This document shows positions 1-8,171 of a stretch of DNA of 64,000 nucleotides, piece by piece. Each line of letters starts with the position of its first letter. Position 1 is the stretch's first letter. The notes beneath the pieces were generated by a model, which did no database searches, was not told where the DNA came from, and saw only the letters and a list, made by a program, of their open reading frames with translations. Both the position numbers and the translations under genes were made by a program. This DNA comes from Kitasatospora viridis (GTDB lineage: Bacteria > Actinomycetota > Actinomycetes > Streptomycetales > Streptomycetaceae), in the NCBI RefSeq assembly GCF_007829815.1, contig NZ_VIWT01000001.1, positions 4,803,001 through 4,867,000 on the forward strand. The letters are read 5' to 3'.

Positions 1-126
1 ATCCGCCGGGACGAGACCGTCGAGCACGGTCTGTCGCTCTTCATCGCCAACGACAACCTGCGCAAGGGCGCCGCGCTGAACACCGTGCAGCTGGCCGAGC
101 TGGTGGCCGCCGAGCTGAACGGCTGA
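1..126 (+). CDS. asd: Aspartate-semialdehyde dehydrogenase, C-terminal end (partial)
   Basis: Only the last 41 codons are in the window; the reading frame is open from base 1 to the TGA at 124-126. The peptide contains HGLSLFIANDNLRKGAALN followed by a VQLAEL helix, which is the characteristic C-terminus of aspartate-semialdehyde dehydrogenase. That enzyme reduces aspartyl phosphate to aspartate semialdehyde, the branch point to lysine/diaminopimelate, threonine and methionine. The active-site Cys lies outside the window. The stop codon is the first base triplet of the repeat array that follows. Confidence 0.85.
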   Translation: MRRDETVEHGLSLFIANDNLRKGAALNTVQLAELVAAELNG

Positions 127-209
127 CACCACGTCACAGCGGGGCTGAAGCCACGTCACAGCGGGGCTGACGTCGCTCTACAACAGGCTGACGCCACGTC
201 ACAGCGGGG
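124..209. repeat. Three-copy repeat downstream of asd
   Basis: The 16-mer CCACGTCACAGCGGGG occurs at 129-144, 151-166 and 194-209. The first two copies extend identically to 20 bases. Each copy is preceded so that it forms a version of the palindrome TGACG-N3-CGTCA: 124-136 (one mismatch, including the asd stop codon), 146-158 (one mismatch) and 189-201 (exact). The array ends in the terminator hairpin at 206-235. No function is known to me. Confidence 0.8.
189..201. repeat. TGACG-N3-CGTCA palindrome, exact copy 1 (spacer CCA)
   Basis: Exact copy of the dispersed palindrome, lying in the asd downstream array. Eight other exact copies are in this window. Confidence 0.8.
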
Positions 210-235
210 GTGCCGACCGGGTGGTCGGCGCCCCC
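206..235. terminator. Bidirectional terminator between asd and the efflux pump
   Basis: A 13-bp stem (206-218 pairing with 223-235, one G-T wobble) with a 4-base loop GGGT lies between two convergent genes. There is no strong U tract, as is usual in Streptomyces. Confidence 0.75.
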
Positions 236-244
236 ACTGCCGTG

Positions 245-1699
245 TCAGGCCGCCAGCGCCACCGGCTCCGCCGCCGCGGCCCGCCGCTCCCGCAGCAGCA
301 CCGCCGCCGCGGCGAAGGCCAGCGCCAGCAGCACCGCGGCCACCCCGAAGGCCAGCCGGTGACCGTCGGCCAGCGCCCGGGCCGCCGGGTGGCCGGCCGC
401 CCGGGAGTGCGCGGCCCGCCCGGCCGCCAGGGTGCCCAGCACCGCCACCCCGAGCGCCGAGGCCACCGTCTGCGAGGTGTTGAACAGCCCGGAGGCCACT
501 CCCGAGTCGGCCGGCGTGGCGTCCCGCATGGCCAGCCCGGCCAGCGCCGGCATCGCCAGCCCGCCGCCGGCGATCAGCAGCAGCGCGGGCAGCACGTCCA
601 CCGGGTAGCTCGCGTGCTGCGGCATCCGGGTCAGGTAGGCCAGCGACAGCACCAGCATCCCGATGCCGACCAGCAGCACCCGGTACGTCCCGAGGGTGCG
701 GATCAGCCGGGCCGACAGGCCGAGCGAGACGGCGCCGATCGCCAGGCCGGTGGGCAGCATGCCGAAGCCGGTGCGGGCGGGGGACCAGCCGAGCACCTCC
801 TGCAGGTGCAGGGCGATCAGCACCTGGAAGCCGAACATCGCGGCGATCATCAGCAGTTGCACCAGGTTGGCGCCGGAGGTGGCCCGCGAGCGGAAGAGCC
901 GCAGCGGCAGCAGCGGCCGGGCCGCCCTGGCCTGCCGGAGCAGGAAGCCGGCCAGCAGCACCAGCGCCGCGGCGCCGAAGCCCAGGGTGTGCGCCGAGCC
1001 CCAACCGTGGCTGCCGGTGCCGACGATGGTGTAGACGCCGAGCATCAGGCCGGCCGTCACCAGGACCGCGCCCAGCGCGTCGGCGCCCTCGCGCAGCCCC
1101 TGCCCGGCCTCGCGGTCCAGCAGCCGCACCGCGGGCAGGCCGGCCGCGAGCGCGATCGGCAGGTTCACCAGGAAGATCCAGTGCCAGTTCAGCAGCTGGG
1201 TGAGCACGCCGCCGAGCACCATGCCGAGCGAGGCCCCGGCGGCTCCGACGAAGCTGAACACGCCGATCGCGCGGCCCCGTTCGGCCGGGTCGGGGAAGAG
1301 CGTGACGATCATGCCGAGCGCCACGGCGGAGACCAGCGCCCCGCCCGCGCCCTGCACGAACCGGGCGGCGATCAGCATCCCGGCCGAGCCGGCCAGCCCG
1401 CACAGTGCCGAGGCGGCGGCGAAGAGCGCCAGTCCGGCCAGGTAGACCCGCTTGCGGCCGAGCAGGTCGCCGAGCCGGCCGGCCAGCAGGAGCAGCCCGG
1501 CGAACGGGATCTGATAGGCGTTCATCACCCAGGACAGCCCGGTGTCGGTGAACCCCAGGTCGTGCTGGATCGCGGGCTGGGCGACCGTCACGATCGTGCC
1601 GTCCAGAATGATCATCAGAACGCCGGCGCAGAGGACCAGGAGTGCCAGCCAGCGTCGGCGATCGGGTGACGAAACGTCAGAACCGTGTCCACGAAACAT
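245..1699 (-). CDS. MFS drug:H+ antiporter, DHA2 (EmrB/QacA) family
   Basis: The 484-residue protein has the length and hydrophobicity of a 14-helix DHA2 transporter. Early on it has the LLLLAGRLGDLLGRKR loop (motif A) and then a RFVQGAGGAL segment (motif C region), typical of proton-driven multidrug or antibiotic exporters. I chose the ATG at 1699 because GGAGGT lies 8 nt upstream. A longer in-frame start at 1786 would place the N-terminus inside the divergent regulator gene and has no ribosome site. It is divergent from an HxlR regulator, which probably controls it. An exact copy of the dispersed palindrome lies in its first codons (1667-1679). The substrate cannot be read from the sequence. 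Confidence 0.88.
   Translation of the reverse strand: MFRGHGSDVSSPDRRRWLALLVLCAGVLMIILDGTIVTVAQPAIQHDLGFTDTGLSWVMNAYQIPFAGLLLLAGRLGDLLGRKRVYLAGLALFAAASALCGLAGSAGMLIAARFVQGAGGALVSAVALGMIVTLFPDPAERGRAIGVFSFVGAAGASLGMVLGGVLTQLLNWHWIFLVNLPIALAAGLPAVRLLDREAGQGLREGADALGAVLVTAGLMLGVYTIVGTGSHGWGSAHTLGFGAAALVLLAGFLLRQARAARPLLPLRLFRSRATSGANLVQLLMIAAMFGFQVLIALHLQEVLGWSPARTGFGMLPTGLAIGAVSLGLSARLIRTLGTYRVLLVGIGMLVLSLAYLTRMPQHASYPVDVLPALLLIAGGGLAMPALAGLAMRDATPADSGVASGLFNTSQTVASALGVAVLGTLAAGRAAHSRAAGHPAARALADGHRLAFGVAAVLLALAFAAAAVLLRERRAAAAEPVALAA
1667..1679. repeat. TGACG-N3-CGTCA palindrome, exact copy 2 (spacer AAA)
   Basis: Exact copy within the first codons of the efflux pump, 20-32 bp inside its start. 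Confidence 0.75.
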
Positions 1700-1761
1700 G
1701 ATGTGACCTCCGAAGGTGCATCTCTTGTTACGTGGACCATCCTGTGTGACCATCAGATCCC
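1700..1761. promoter_or_regulatory. Divergent promoter/operator region, efflux pump and HxlR regulator
   Basis: This 62-bp interval is the only space for both promoters. It is less GC-rich than its surroundings and contains GTTAC and two TGTGAC-like half sites near 1728-1750. An HxlR dimer binding here could regulate both genes. The exact operator cannot be fixed by eye. Confidence 0.5.
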
Positions 1762-2184
1762 ATGGAAGAAGGCACTTTTTTGTCACAGGGGAACACCTGT
1801 GTACCGGGGCCGCTCCGACCCGGGGACACCGTGCAGCGCGGCGCCTGCGCCGTCACCGAGGTGCTGGACCGGGTGGGCGGCAAGTGGAGCATCATGGTGA
1901 TCGTCTCCGCCGCGGCCGGACCGATCCGGTTCACCGAACTGGAGCGCCGGATCGCCGGGATCAGCCGCCGGATGCTGACCCTGACGCTGCGCAACCTGGA
2001 GCGCGACGGCCTGGTCTCCCGCACCGTCTACCCCACCGCCCCGCCCAAGGTGGAGTACGCCCTCACCGAGGTCGGCCAGGAGCTCAACCAGTACCTCGCC
2101 CAGCTCACGGCCTGGGCCGAGCGGCACCGCACCACCATCCACGACGCCCGCACCGCGTACGACGAAGCCCGCGCAGCCGGGTGA
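1762..2184 (+). CDS. HxlR-family winged-helix transcriptional regulator
   Basis: This 140-residue protein has the HxlR signature: an N-terminal Cys (RGACAVTEVLD), then GGKWSIMVI, RFTELERRIAGISRRML, the LRNLERDGLVSR recognition region, and a PKVEYALTEVGQEL wing. Some HxlR members sense electrophiles or oxidants through that Cys. The ATG at 1762 lacks a clear ribosome site; an in-frame TTG at 1780 and GTG at 1831 are alternatives, but the GTG would start just before the conserved Cys. By position it most likely represses the divergent efflux pump. Confidence 0.85.
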   Translation: MEEGTFLSQGNTCVPGPLRPGDTVQRGACAVTEVLDRVGGKWSIMVIVSAAAGPIRFTELERRIAGISRRMLTLTLRNLERDGLVSRTVYPTAPPKVEYALTEVGQELNQYLAQLTAWAERHRTTIHDARTAYDEARAAG

Positions 2185-2318
2185 TTCACACCCCCGTCGG
2201 AGGGTAAAGGAGAGCGCAACGGTCGGACCGGGTCCCTGTGGCGACCTCGCTCGGGCAGACTGCCTCCAGGCGGCGTCAGCAGCACGGACCGAGGGGGCCG
2301 CGGGAGAAAGGTGCGGAT

Positions 2319-3506
2319 GTGGACCGCTGCGTAGTCCTGGTGGACGCCGGATACCTGCTGGGCGCGGCCGCCAGCCTGCTCGCCGGTGAACCGGCCCGCT
2401 CCCGGGTGACGGTGGATCACACCGCGCTGATCGCCTCGCTGCGCGAACGCGCCGAGGAGGAGACCGGGCTGCCGCTGCTGCGGATCTACTGGTTCGACGC
2501 CGCCCCCGAACGCCGCCCGCTGCCCGAGCACCGGCGGCTGCGGGTGCTGCCCCGGGTCACCGTGCGGCTCGGCGCCCTCACCCGGGCCGAGGGCCGCTGG
2601 GTGCAGAAGGGCGTGGACGCCGCGATGCACGCCGAGCTCTCCGAACTCGCCCGCAACCGGGCCTGCGCCGACGTGGTGCTGGTCACCGGCGACGGCGACC
2701 TGCTGCCCGGCATGATGAGCGCCAAGGAACACGGGGTCGCCGTGCACCTGTGGGCGCTGCAGGCCGCCGACGGCGACTTCAACCAGTCCGAGGACCTGGT
2801 CGGCGAGGCCGACGAGCGCCGGGTGCTGGACCGCGAGTGGATCACCCGCTCGGTCAGCCTGCGCGAACCCGCCCAGGTCTTCCCGCCGGCCGGCCCGCCG
2901 CCGGAGATCGCCAAGATCCTCGCCGCGCCGCCCGCCGCACCCCGCCCGGCCGCCGTCGAGCCCGCCGAACCGTCGACCGAGCCGCCGAGCCAGCCGCTGA
3001 AGCCCGTGCCCACGCCCAAGGACCTGGCCGGCCGGACCACCGCGCCGCCCGCCGCACCGGTGCCGGCTCCGGCCGCCTCGGCCAACGGGCCGGTGCTGCG
3101 CTGGTCCTCCGACCGCGGCTACGTGGACCGCCCGTCCGAGCAGCCCACCGCCGGCGACACGCTGCCCACCCTGGCCCAGCTCACCACCGCCGAGCAGCGC
3201 TGGGCCGACCGCGAGGAGGACATCACCGCGATCGGCGGCGACCCGCACGAGGTCGGCCAGGTGTTCGCCCGCCGCTGGACCGACCGGATCGGCGAGCCGC
3301 CCCGGCTCACCGTGCTCTGGGCCGACTACCCCCGGGTGCCGCACCGGATCGACGGCGAACTGCTGCGCTACGCCGCGCGGTTCGGCCTGCTCGCACACAA
3401 GGACGACCAGATCGACGAGCACGACCGGTACGCGATCCGGGCGGGCTTCTGGAAGGAACTGGCCCAGCGGGTGCCCGGCGGCGACCGGGTCGTGGTGGAC
3501 GACTGA
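2319..3506 (+). CDS. NYN (PIN-like) domain protein, putative RNase/RNA-binding
   Basis: This is a 395-residue protein. Residues 1-170 are a NYN fold: the first strand VVLVDAGYLL carries the first acidic residue, followed by FDAAP, KGVDAAMHAEL and VVLVTGDGDLLPGM, which supply the acidic cluster seen in LabA/DUF88-type nucleases. A Pro/Ala-rich linker follows (about residues 190-265). The C-terminal region (about 280-395) has a small domain with RRWTDRIGEPPRLTVL that I do not recognise. The GTG at 2319 follows a GAGAAAGG ribosome site; the open frame upstream to 2238 has none. NYN domains usually cut or bind RNA, but no substrate can be inferred here. Confidence 0.82.
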   Translation: MDRCVVLVDAGYLLGAAASLLAGEPARSRVTVDHTALIASLRERAEEETGLPLLRIYWFDAAPERRPLPEHRRLRVLPRVTVRLGALTRAEGRWVQKGVDAAMHAELSELARNRACADVVLVTGDGDLLPGMMSAKEHGVAVHLWALQAADGDFNQSEDLVGEADERRVLDREWITRSVSLREPAQVFPPAGPPPEIAKILAAPPAAPRPAAVEPAEPSTEPPSQPLKPVPTPKDLAGRTTAPPAAPVPAPAASANGPVLRWSSDRGYVDRPSEQPTAGDTLPTLAQLTTAEQRWADREEDITAIGGDPHEVGQVFARRWTDRIGEPPRLTVLWADYPRVPHRIDGELLRYAARFGLLAHKDDQIDEHDRYAIRAGFWKELAQRVPGGDRVVVDD

Positions 3507-3522
3507 TCCGGTCGCCGGGCGG

Positions 3523-3540
3523 CCGGGTGCGCGCACCCGG
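3523..3540. terminator. Possible terminator after the NYN gene
   Basis: A perfect 18-bp palindrome (two 9-bp arms, hairpin with a 4-base loop possible) lies between the NYN stop and the next promoter. Confidence 0.45.
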
Positions 3541-3584
3541 GTGACCGGTGGGCCCCCTGGTCCGCTCCGTGAGGGATCGGCGCG

Positions 3585-3590
3585 TATTGT
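3585..3590 (+). promoter_or_regulatory. -10 box TATTGT, leaderless promoter of the ABC exporter
   Basis: The hexamer ends 8 nt before the GTG at 3599, and there is no ribosome site between them, so transcription should start at or next to the start codon. Confidence 0.55.
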
Positions 3591-3598
3591 CTTCGGAC

Positions 3599-4552
3599 GT
3601 GAGCGACGCCCCACTGCCCTGCTGCTCCGTCCGGGGCCTCACCAAGAACCACGGCGAGGTCCGCGCCAACGACGGCGTCGACCTGGAGATCCGCCAGGGC
3701 GAGATCTTCGGGCTGCTCGGACCGAACGGCGCCGGCAAGTCCACCCTGGTCCGCCAGCTGACCGGGCTGCTGCGGCCGGACTCCGGCAGCGTGCACATCC
3801 TCGGCCACGACATCGTCCGGCACCCCGAGCGGGCCGCCCGGCTGCTCGGCTACCTCGGCCAGGAGTCCACCGCGCTGGACGAGCTGACCGTGGCGCTGGC
3901 CGCCGAGACCACCGGACGGCTGCGCGGCCTCAGCCGCTCCGCCGCCCGGGCCGAGAGCGCCGAGGTGCTGGCCGAACTCGGGCTGGAGGGGCTGGCCGGC
4001 CGGCCGCTCGCCAAACTCTCCGGCGGCCAGCGCCGACTCGCCTGCTTCGCCGCCACGCTGGTCGGCGAGCGGCCGCTGCTGGTGCTCGACGAGCCGACCA
4101 CCGGCATGGACCCGGTGGCCCGGCGGGCCGTCTGGACCGCCGTGGACCGCCGCCGGGCCGAGCGCGGCACCACCGTGCTGCTGGTCACCCACAACGTGAT
4201 CGAGGCGGAGACGGTGCTGGACCGGGTCGCGGTGCTGGACGAGGGCCGGGTGATCGCCTGCGACACGCCCGGCGGACTCAAGGCACTGGTGGACGGCGAC
4301 GTCCGGCTCGACCTGGTCTGGCGCGACGAGCCGCCGCTCGGCGTGCCCGAGGTGGCCCGGCTGGCCGAGCGGGCCGAGCGCGGCGGCCGCCGCTGGACCG
4401 TGCGGACCAGCCCGGAGGAGGCACGCGAACTGGTCGCCGCCGTCACCGCCGGGCCGGCCTTCGCGGCCCTGGACGACTTCACCCTGGCCACCCCGAGCCT
4501 GGAGGACGTCTACCTCCGGCTCGGCGGCCGCCACCAAGGACTGGCGAAGTGA
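3599..4552 (+). CDS. ABC transporter ATP-binding protein (ABC-2 export type)
   Basis: The 317-residue ATPase has a Walker A GPNGAGKST, Q-loop region YLGQEST, signature LSGGQRR, Walker B LLVLDEPTTGMD and switch His in LLVTHNVIEAE. The C-terminal 90 residues form the extra domain common in ABC-2/DrrA-like drug or lipid exporters. The GTG at 3599 is preferred over upstream codons because a -10 box sits 8 nt before it. Its stop overlaps the start of the permease gene by 4 bp (GTGA), so the two subunits are coupled. The exported substrate is unknown. Confidence 0.9.
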   Translation: MSDAPLPCCSVRGLTKNHGEVRANDGVDLEIRQGEIFGLLGPNGAGKSTLVRQLTGLLRPDSGSVHILGHDIVRHPERAARLLGYLGQESTALDELTVALAAETTGRLRGLSRSAARAESAEVLAELGLEGLAGRPLAKLSGGQRRLACFAATLVGERPLLVLDEPTTGMDPVARRAVWTAVDRRRAERGTTVLLVTHNVIEAETVLDRVAVLDEGRVIACDTPGGLKALVDGDVRLDLVWRDEPPLGVPEVARLAERAERGGRRWTVRTSPEEARELVAAVTAGPAFAALDDFTLATPSLEDVYLRLGGRHQGLAK

Positions 4553-5367
4553 CCCTGCTCTCTCCCGCGTCCCCCGCGTCGCCGACCGGCGCGCAGTCGG
4601 TCGCCGCGGCCCCGCTCGGCCCCGCCGCCCGGCTGCTGCCCGCGCTGGCCGCCGTCTACCGGGCGCAGCTGGCCCGGGCCAAGGTGGCCCGGATCCCGCT
4701 GATGTTCGTCGCCAGCTTCCAGTCGATCGGCATCCTGGTGATGATGCGCGGCGTGGTGGACAGCGGCGACAACCCGTCCTCCCGGGCCGTGGTGGCCGGC
4801 TCCAGCGTGTTGGTGGTCGCCTTCGTGGCGCTCAACCTGCTCGCCCAGTACTTCGGCAAGCTGCGCGCCACCGGCGGGCTCGACCACTATGCGACGCTGC
4901 CGGTGCCGGCCGCCTCGGTGGTGCTCGGCGCGGCCGGCGCCTACGCCTCGTTCACGCTGCCCGGGGCGCTGGTCACCGCCGGGATCGGCGCGGTGCTGTT
5001 CGGACTCCCGCTGACCCACCTGTGGGTGCTGCTGGCCGTGGTGCCGCTGGCCGGGGCGGCGCTCTCCGGACTCGGCGCGGCGCTCGGGCTGCTCGCACCC
5101 AAGCAGGAGATCGCCACCATGCTCGGGCAGTTGGGCATGTCCGCCGCGCTGCTGCTCGGCGTGCTCCCGGCCTCGCACCTGCCGCAGGCGATCCGGTTGC
5201 TGCGTGCGCTGCTGCCGTCCACCTACGGGGTGGACGCCTTCGCCGACACCTTCGCGGCCCGGCCCGACTGGGCGGCCGTGCTGGGGGACCTGGGCGTGTG
5301 TGCCGGGGTCGGGGTGGTGTCGCTCAGCCTGGCCACGGTTGCGTACCGGCGGGCGACGACGCGGTAG
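4549..5367 (+). CDS. ABC-2 type transporter permease
   Basis: This 272-residue membrane protein has about six hydrophobic segments (for example VVAFVALNLLAQYF, LVTAGIGAVLFGL, LWVLLAVVPLAGAAL and AAVLGDLGVCAGVGVV), as expected for an ABC-2 permease. The GTG overlaps the ATPase stop codon and AAGGA lies 10 nt upstream. With the preceding gene it should make a dimeric exporter of two ATPases and two permeases in the cytoplasmic membrane. Confidence 0.85.
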   Translation: MTLLSPASPASPTGAQSVAAAPLGPAARLLPALAAVYRAQLARAKVARIPLMFVASFQSIGILVMMRGVVDSGDNPSSRAVVAGSSVLVVAFVALNLLAQYFGKLRATGGLDHYATLPVPAASVVLGAAGAYASFTLPGALVTAGIGAVLFGLPLTHLWVLLAVVPLAGAALSGLGAALGLLAPKQEIATMLGQLGMSAALLLGVLPASHLPQAIRLLRALLPSTYGVDAFADTFAARPDWAAVLGDLGVCAGVGVVSLSLATVAYRRATTR

Positions 5368-5502
5368 GCGGGGCGGGGGCGGACGCGGTTGGTGGGCGGG
5401 GTTGGGCTGGCCGGTAGGTGACGGGGGCGCGGTGGGCGACCCGGGTGGGCGCGTTCCGACCCGCTCTCCGGGTTCCGGGTGGAGCCGTGAAACGATGGCC
5501 GG

Positions 5503-6342
5503 GTGACCGAACCGAACACCTTCGCGGACTCCGAGCCGCTGCCGCCGGTACCCACGAAGCCCGGCCTGCTCTCCCGGCTGCCGGCCGAGCTGCTGGTGGC
5601 CGGCGCGATCGGCCTGCCCTGCCTCGCGCTCGGGCTGCTGATGGGGGCGATCTGGTACTGGCTGGCGCCGGAGGTGCCGCTGGTGGCCGCGGCGAAGGCC
5701 ACCCAGGTGCTCTACGTGGACCCCGAGGGCGAGCAGTCGGCCGGTGCGGTCGGCACCTTCGTGCTGATCGGGATCGCCTTCGGCCTGGTCACCTCGGTCG
5801 TCGCGTTCCTGATGACCCGGCGGCGCGGCGGCGGCATCGCGGTGGCGCTCTCGCTGGGGATCAGCGGGTTCCTGGGATCGCTCATCGCGGTCTGGCTGGG
5901 CGAGACGGTGGGGCCGACCAGCAACATCGCGGCGCACGCCAAGCAGCTCGGTGACGGGCACGTCTTCTACGAGAACCTCACGCTGCCCGCGCACGGGGCG
6001 CTGCTGGCCTGGCCGATCACCGCGATGGTGGTGCTGCTCGCGCTGACGGCGGCGTTCGGCAAGCGGGAGCAGGAGCCGGCGCTGGAGTGGGCGCCGCCGT
6101 TCGGGGACGGGCCGGTGGGGGACCCGTGGGCGCCGCCGGTTTCGGGGCCGGCCGGGGGTCAGGTGAGCGGGCCGGTGGGTGATCCGGTTGGTGAGCCGGT
6201 TGGTGACGGGGTGTCAGGGGGTGCTCCGGTCAACGGAACTGACGCGTCGTCGCAGGGTACTGCGCCCTCGCAGGCCCCGACCGGTCCGGGGGCGCCGGGG
6301 GCGCCGTCTTCGGAGTCGTCCGGGCCGGCTGCGTCCGCCTAG
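5503..6342 (+). CDS. Membrane protein, DUF2567-like
   Basis: The 279-residue protein has four clear hydrophobic segments: LLVAGAIGLPCLALGLLMG, GTFVLIGIAFGLVTSVVAFL, VALSLGISGFLGSLIAVWL and LLAWPITAMVVLLAL. A periplasmic-type loop follows the first (VLYVDPEGEQ). The last 75 residues are a disordered Pro/Gly/Ser tail with repeated GPVGDP-like units. The layout resembles actinobacterial DUF2567 proteins found beside an ABC exporter. The GTG at 5503 follows AACGAT by 6 nt, possibly leaderless. The function is unknown. Confidence 0.65.
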   Translation: MTEPNTFADSEPLPPVPTKPGLLSRLPAELLVAGAIGLPCLALGLLMGAIWYWLAPEVPLVAAAKATQVLYVDPEGEQSAGAVGTFVLIGIAFGLVTSVVAFLMTRRRGGGIAVALSLGISGFLGSLIAVWLGETVGPTSNIAAHAKQLGDGHVFYENLTLPAHGALLAWPITAMVVLLALTAAFGKREQEPALEWAPPFGDGPVGDPWAPPVSGPAGGQVSGPVGDPVGEPVGDGVSGGAPVNGTDASSQGTAPSQAPTGPGAPGAPSSESSGPAASA

Positions 6343-6409
6343 CGCAGGGGCTGACGGGCGGCACGCCGGCCCGGCGGCTGGGCTCAGCGCTCGGGCTCAG
6401 CGTCCAGGC

Positions 6410-6907
6410 TCAGCGTCCGATGGGCGCGCTGACCGCACTGGTGAGCCGCATCAGGTCCGCCGGGGCCAGCTCCACCTCCAGGCCGCGCCGCCCGGCCGAG
6501 ACGTAGACCGTCTCGAAAGCCAGCGCGCCCTCGTGCAGCACGGTGCGCAGCGGCTTGCGCTGGCCGAGCGGGGAGATCCCGCCGAGTACGTAGCCGCTGC
6601 TGCGCTCGGCCGCCGCCGGGTCGGCCATCGCCGCCCGCTTGCCGCCGACCGCCGCGGCCAGCGCCTTGAGGTCCAGCTGCCCGGCGACCGGCACCACGCC
6701 GACCGTGAGGACCCCGTCCACCTCGGCGACCAGCGTCTTGAACACCCGCTCGGGCGCCACGCCGAGCGCCTCGGCGGCCTCGCCGCCGTACGAGGGTGCG
6801 GCCGGATCGTGCTGGTAGCCGTGCACGGTGAACGGCACGCCCGCCTTCTCCAGCGCCACCGTGGCGGGTGTGCCCCGGCCACCCGCCGCGCCGTTCTTCT
6901 TCGCCAT
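6410..6907 (-). CDS. ybaK: YbaK/EbsC-type aminoacyl-tRNA deacylase
   Basis: The 165-residue protein begins with TPATVALEKAGVPFTVHGY and contains RVFKTLVAEVDG (the Lys of the active site), a GKRAAMAD segment and GGISPLGQRKPLRTVLHE. This is the YbaK family pattern. In the known family it hydrolyses Cys-tRNA(Pro), correcting ProRS mischarging, in the cytoplasm. It sits 12 bp downstream of the LON-like gene on the same strand, so the two are probably one operon. Confidence 0.9.
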   Translation of the reverse strand: MAKKNGAAGGRGTPATVALEKAGVPFTVHGYQHDPAAPSYGGEAAEALGVAPERVFKTLVAEVDGVLTVGVVPVAGQLDLKALAAAVGGKRAAMADPAAAERSSGYVLGGISPLGQRKPLRTVLHEGALAFETVYVSAGRRGLEVELAPADLMRLTSAVSAPIGR

Positions 6908-6919
6908 CCTGGACTCCGC

Positions 6920-7648
6920 TCAGTTCGGGCTGAACTGCTGCCGGGTCAGCTCCACGGCCGGCACCGACGGCAGCCAGTTCAGCAGTGCGGTCTCCCGGCG
7001 CAGCAGCTCCAGTTCGCTGCTCAGCCGGGAGGCGGTGTCGGGGCAGGCGAGCAGCTGCTGCTTGACCGGGATCTCCAGCACGGCGGCGGCGGCCACCAGG
7101 TAGGAGAGCACCTGCGGGTCGTCCGGCAGCTCCTGCTCGCCCGCCAGGCTGGCCTGCCGGGCGCCGGCCAGCCGCTTCTGGTAGAGCCGGAACGCCCGCT
7201 CCACCCCGCCGGCCAGTGCGCCCGGGCCGCTGCCGTCCTGCTCCTCCAGGGTCTCGACCTCGCCCACCAGGTAGGGGCCGCCGGTCTCCACCGAGCGCAG
7301 CCGGAACCGGGTGGTGCCGGTGACCAGCAGCTCGTAGCGGCCGTCCGGCTGCGGATTGACGGAGGCCAGGTCGGCCACGCAGCCGATGTGGAAGAGCGCC
7401 TCCAGCGGATCGCCGGTGGCGGTGCCCAGGCCGCCCATCGGACCGGCCGGCTCGTCACTTTCCGTCACCGGGGCGACCTCGCGCCCGTCCTTGATCGCCA
7501 GCACTCCGAACCGCCGCGGCTGGTCCTCGGGTTGGGCCAGCAGGTCGGCGACCAAGCGTCGGTAGCGCTCCTCGAAGACATGGAGCGGCAGCACCAGGCC
7601 GGGGTAGAGCACGGCGTTCAGGGGGAAGATCGGCAGCCGTTCTGTCAC
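6920..7648 (-). CDS. LON peptidase substrate-binding (N-terminal) domain protein
   Basis: The 242-residue protein opens with ERLPIFPLNAVLYPGLVLPLH and has FEERYRRLVADLL, hallmarks of the LON N-terminal domain. There is no ATPase or protease part, so this is the stand-alone type common in actinobacteria. The GTG at 7648 is chosen because the -10 hexamer TACGCT (7661-7656) ends 7 nt upstream and the family starts here; the frame stays open to 7852 but that part is low-complexity. It may bind or deliver substrates to proteases, which is inference. Confidence 0.88.
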   Translation of the reverse strand: MTERLPIFPLNAVLYPGLVLPLHVFEERYRRLVADLLAQPEDQPRRFGVLAIKDGREVAPVTESDEPAGPMGGLGTATGDPLEALFHIGCVADLASVNPQPDGRYELLVTGTTRFRLRSVETGGPYLVGEVETLEEQDGSGPGALAGGVERAFRLYQKRLAGARQASLAGEQELPDDPQVLSYLVAAAAVLEIPVKQQLLACPDTASRLSSELELLRRETALLNWLPSVPAVELTRQQFSPN

Positions 7649-7655
7649 GGCGCAC

Positions 7656-7661
7656 AGCGTA
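7656..7661 (-). promoter_or_regulatory. -10 box TACGCT, leaderless promoter of the LON-like gene
   Basis: Read on the minus strand, TACGCT ends 7 nt before the GTG at 7648 with no ribosome site between. Confidence 0.6.
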
Positions 7662-7886
7662 GCCGCCTTCGCGGACGACCGGACGCCGTCGTCCACGGGG
7701 GAGCACGGCGGGACGGTGCCGGGGGTGGGCCGGCGAGGGGCCGGCGAGGGACGGAGGAGGGGCGGAGGACGGTCGGGGGAAGGGTGGACGAGGGGTGGAG
7801 GAAGGCCGGACGAGGGTCGGGAGGCCACCCGAGCTGATGGTTCGTCAGCCAAGCTGGTGGGGCGCGGCCGGGGGCGGGGCGGAGGT

Positions 7887-8168
7887 TCAGTCGAGTGCCA
7901 GGTACTCGTCGGGCGGGATGACGAGCTCGGGGTGCTCGCGGGCGTAGTCGCCCCCGTGGATCCTCAGCATCGCCCAGTGCCAGGCTTCGTCGTGGAACAC
8001 CAGGCCCCGGTACGGGGTGCCCGGCGGCTCGTAGGGGTAGCAGGCGAGGGCGGCCGCTTCGGCGTCGGCTCCGGTGCGGCCCCCGTAGTGGCGCATCACC
8101 CAGGCGTAGCACTGCCGTTCGCCGTTCAGGCAGCTCAGGTACTCCTGCTCGGGCCACTCCTCGTCCAT
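7887..8168 (-). CDS. Small conserved-looking protein downstream of DUF4419
   Basis: The 93-residue protein is acidic and aromatic (MDEEWPEQEYLSCLNGERQC, then CYAWVMRHYGG, YRGLVFHDEAWHWAML, ELVIPPDEYLALD). I do not recognise a domain. It starts 3 bp after the stop of the DUF4419 gene on the same strand, so it is translated from the same message and probably works with that protein. No signal peptide or membrane segment is visible. Confidence 0.7.
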   Translation of the reverse strand: MDEEWPEQEYLSCLNGERQCYAWVMRHYGGRTGADAEAAALACYPYEPPGTPYRGLVFHDEAWHWAMLRIHGGDYAREHPELVIPPDEYLALD

Positions 8169-8171
8169 CGG

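Noticed and set aside
5368..5502. G-rich spacer as a possible repeat element or small RNA
   Set aside because: It is simple G/T-rich sequence without period, hairpin or promoter.
7649..7886. Purine-rich spacer upstream of the LON-like gene, open in several frames
   Set aside because: The open frames are due to GGAG-rich low complexity; no start signal or conserved motif. Only a one-mismatch palindrome copy (7845-7857) is notable.
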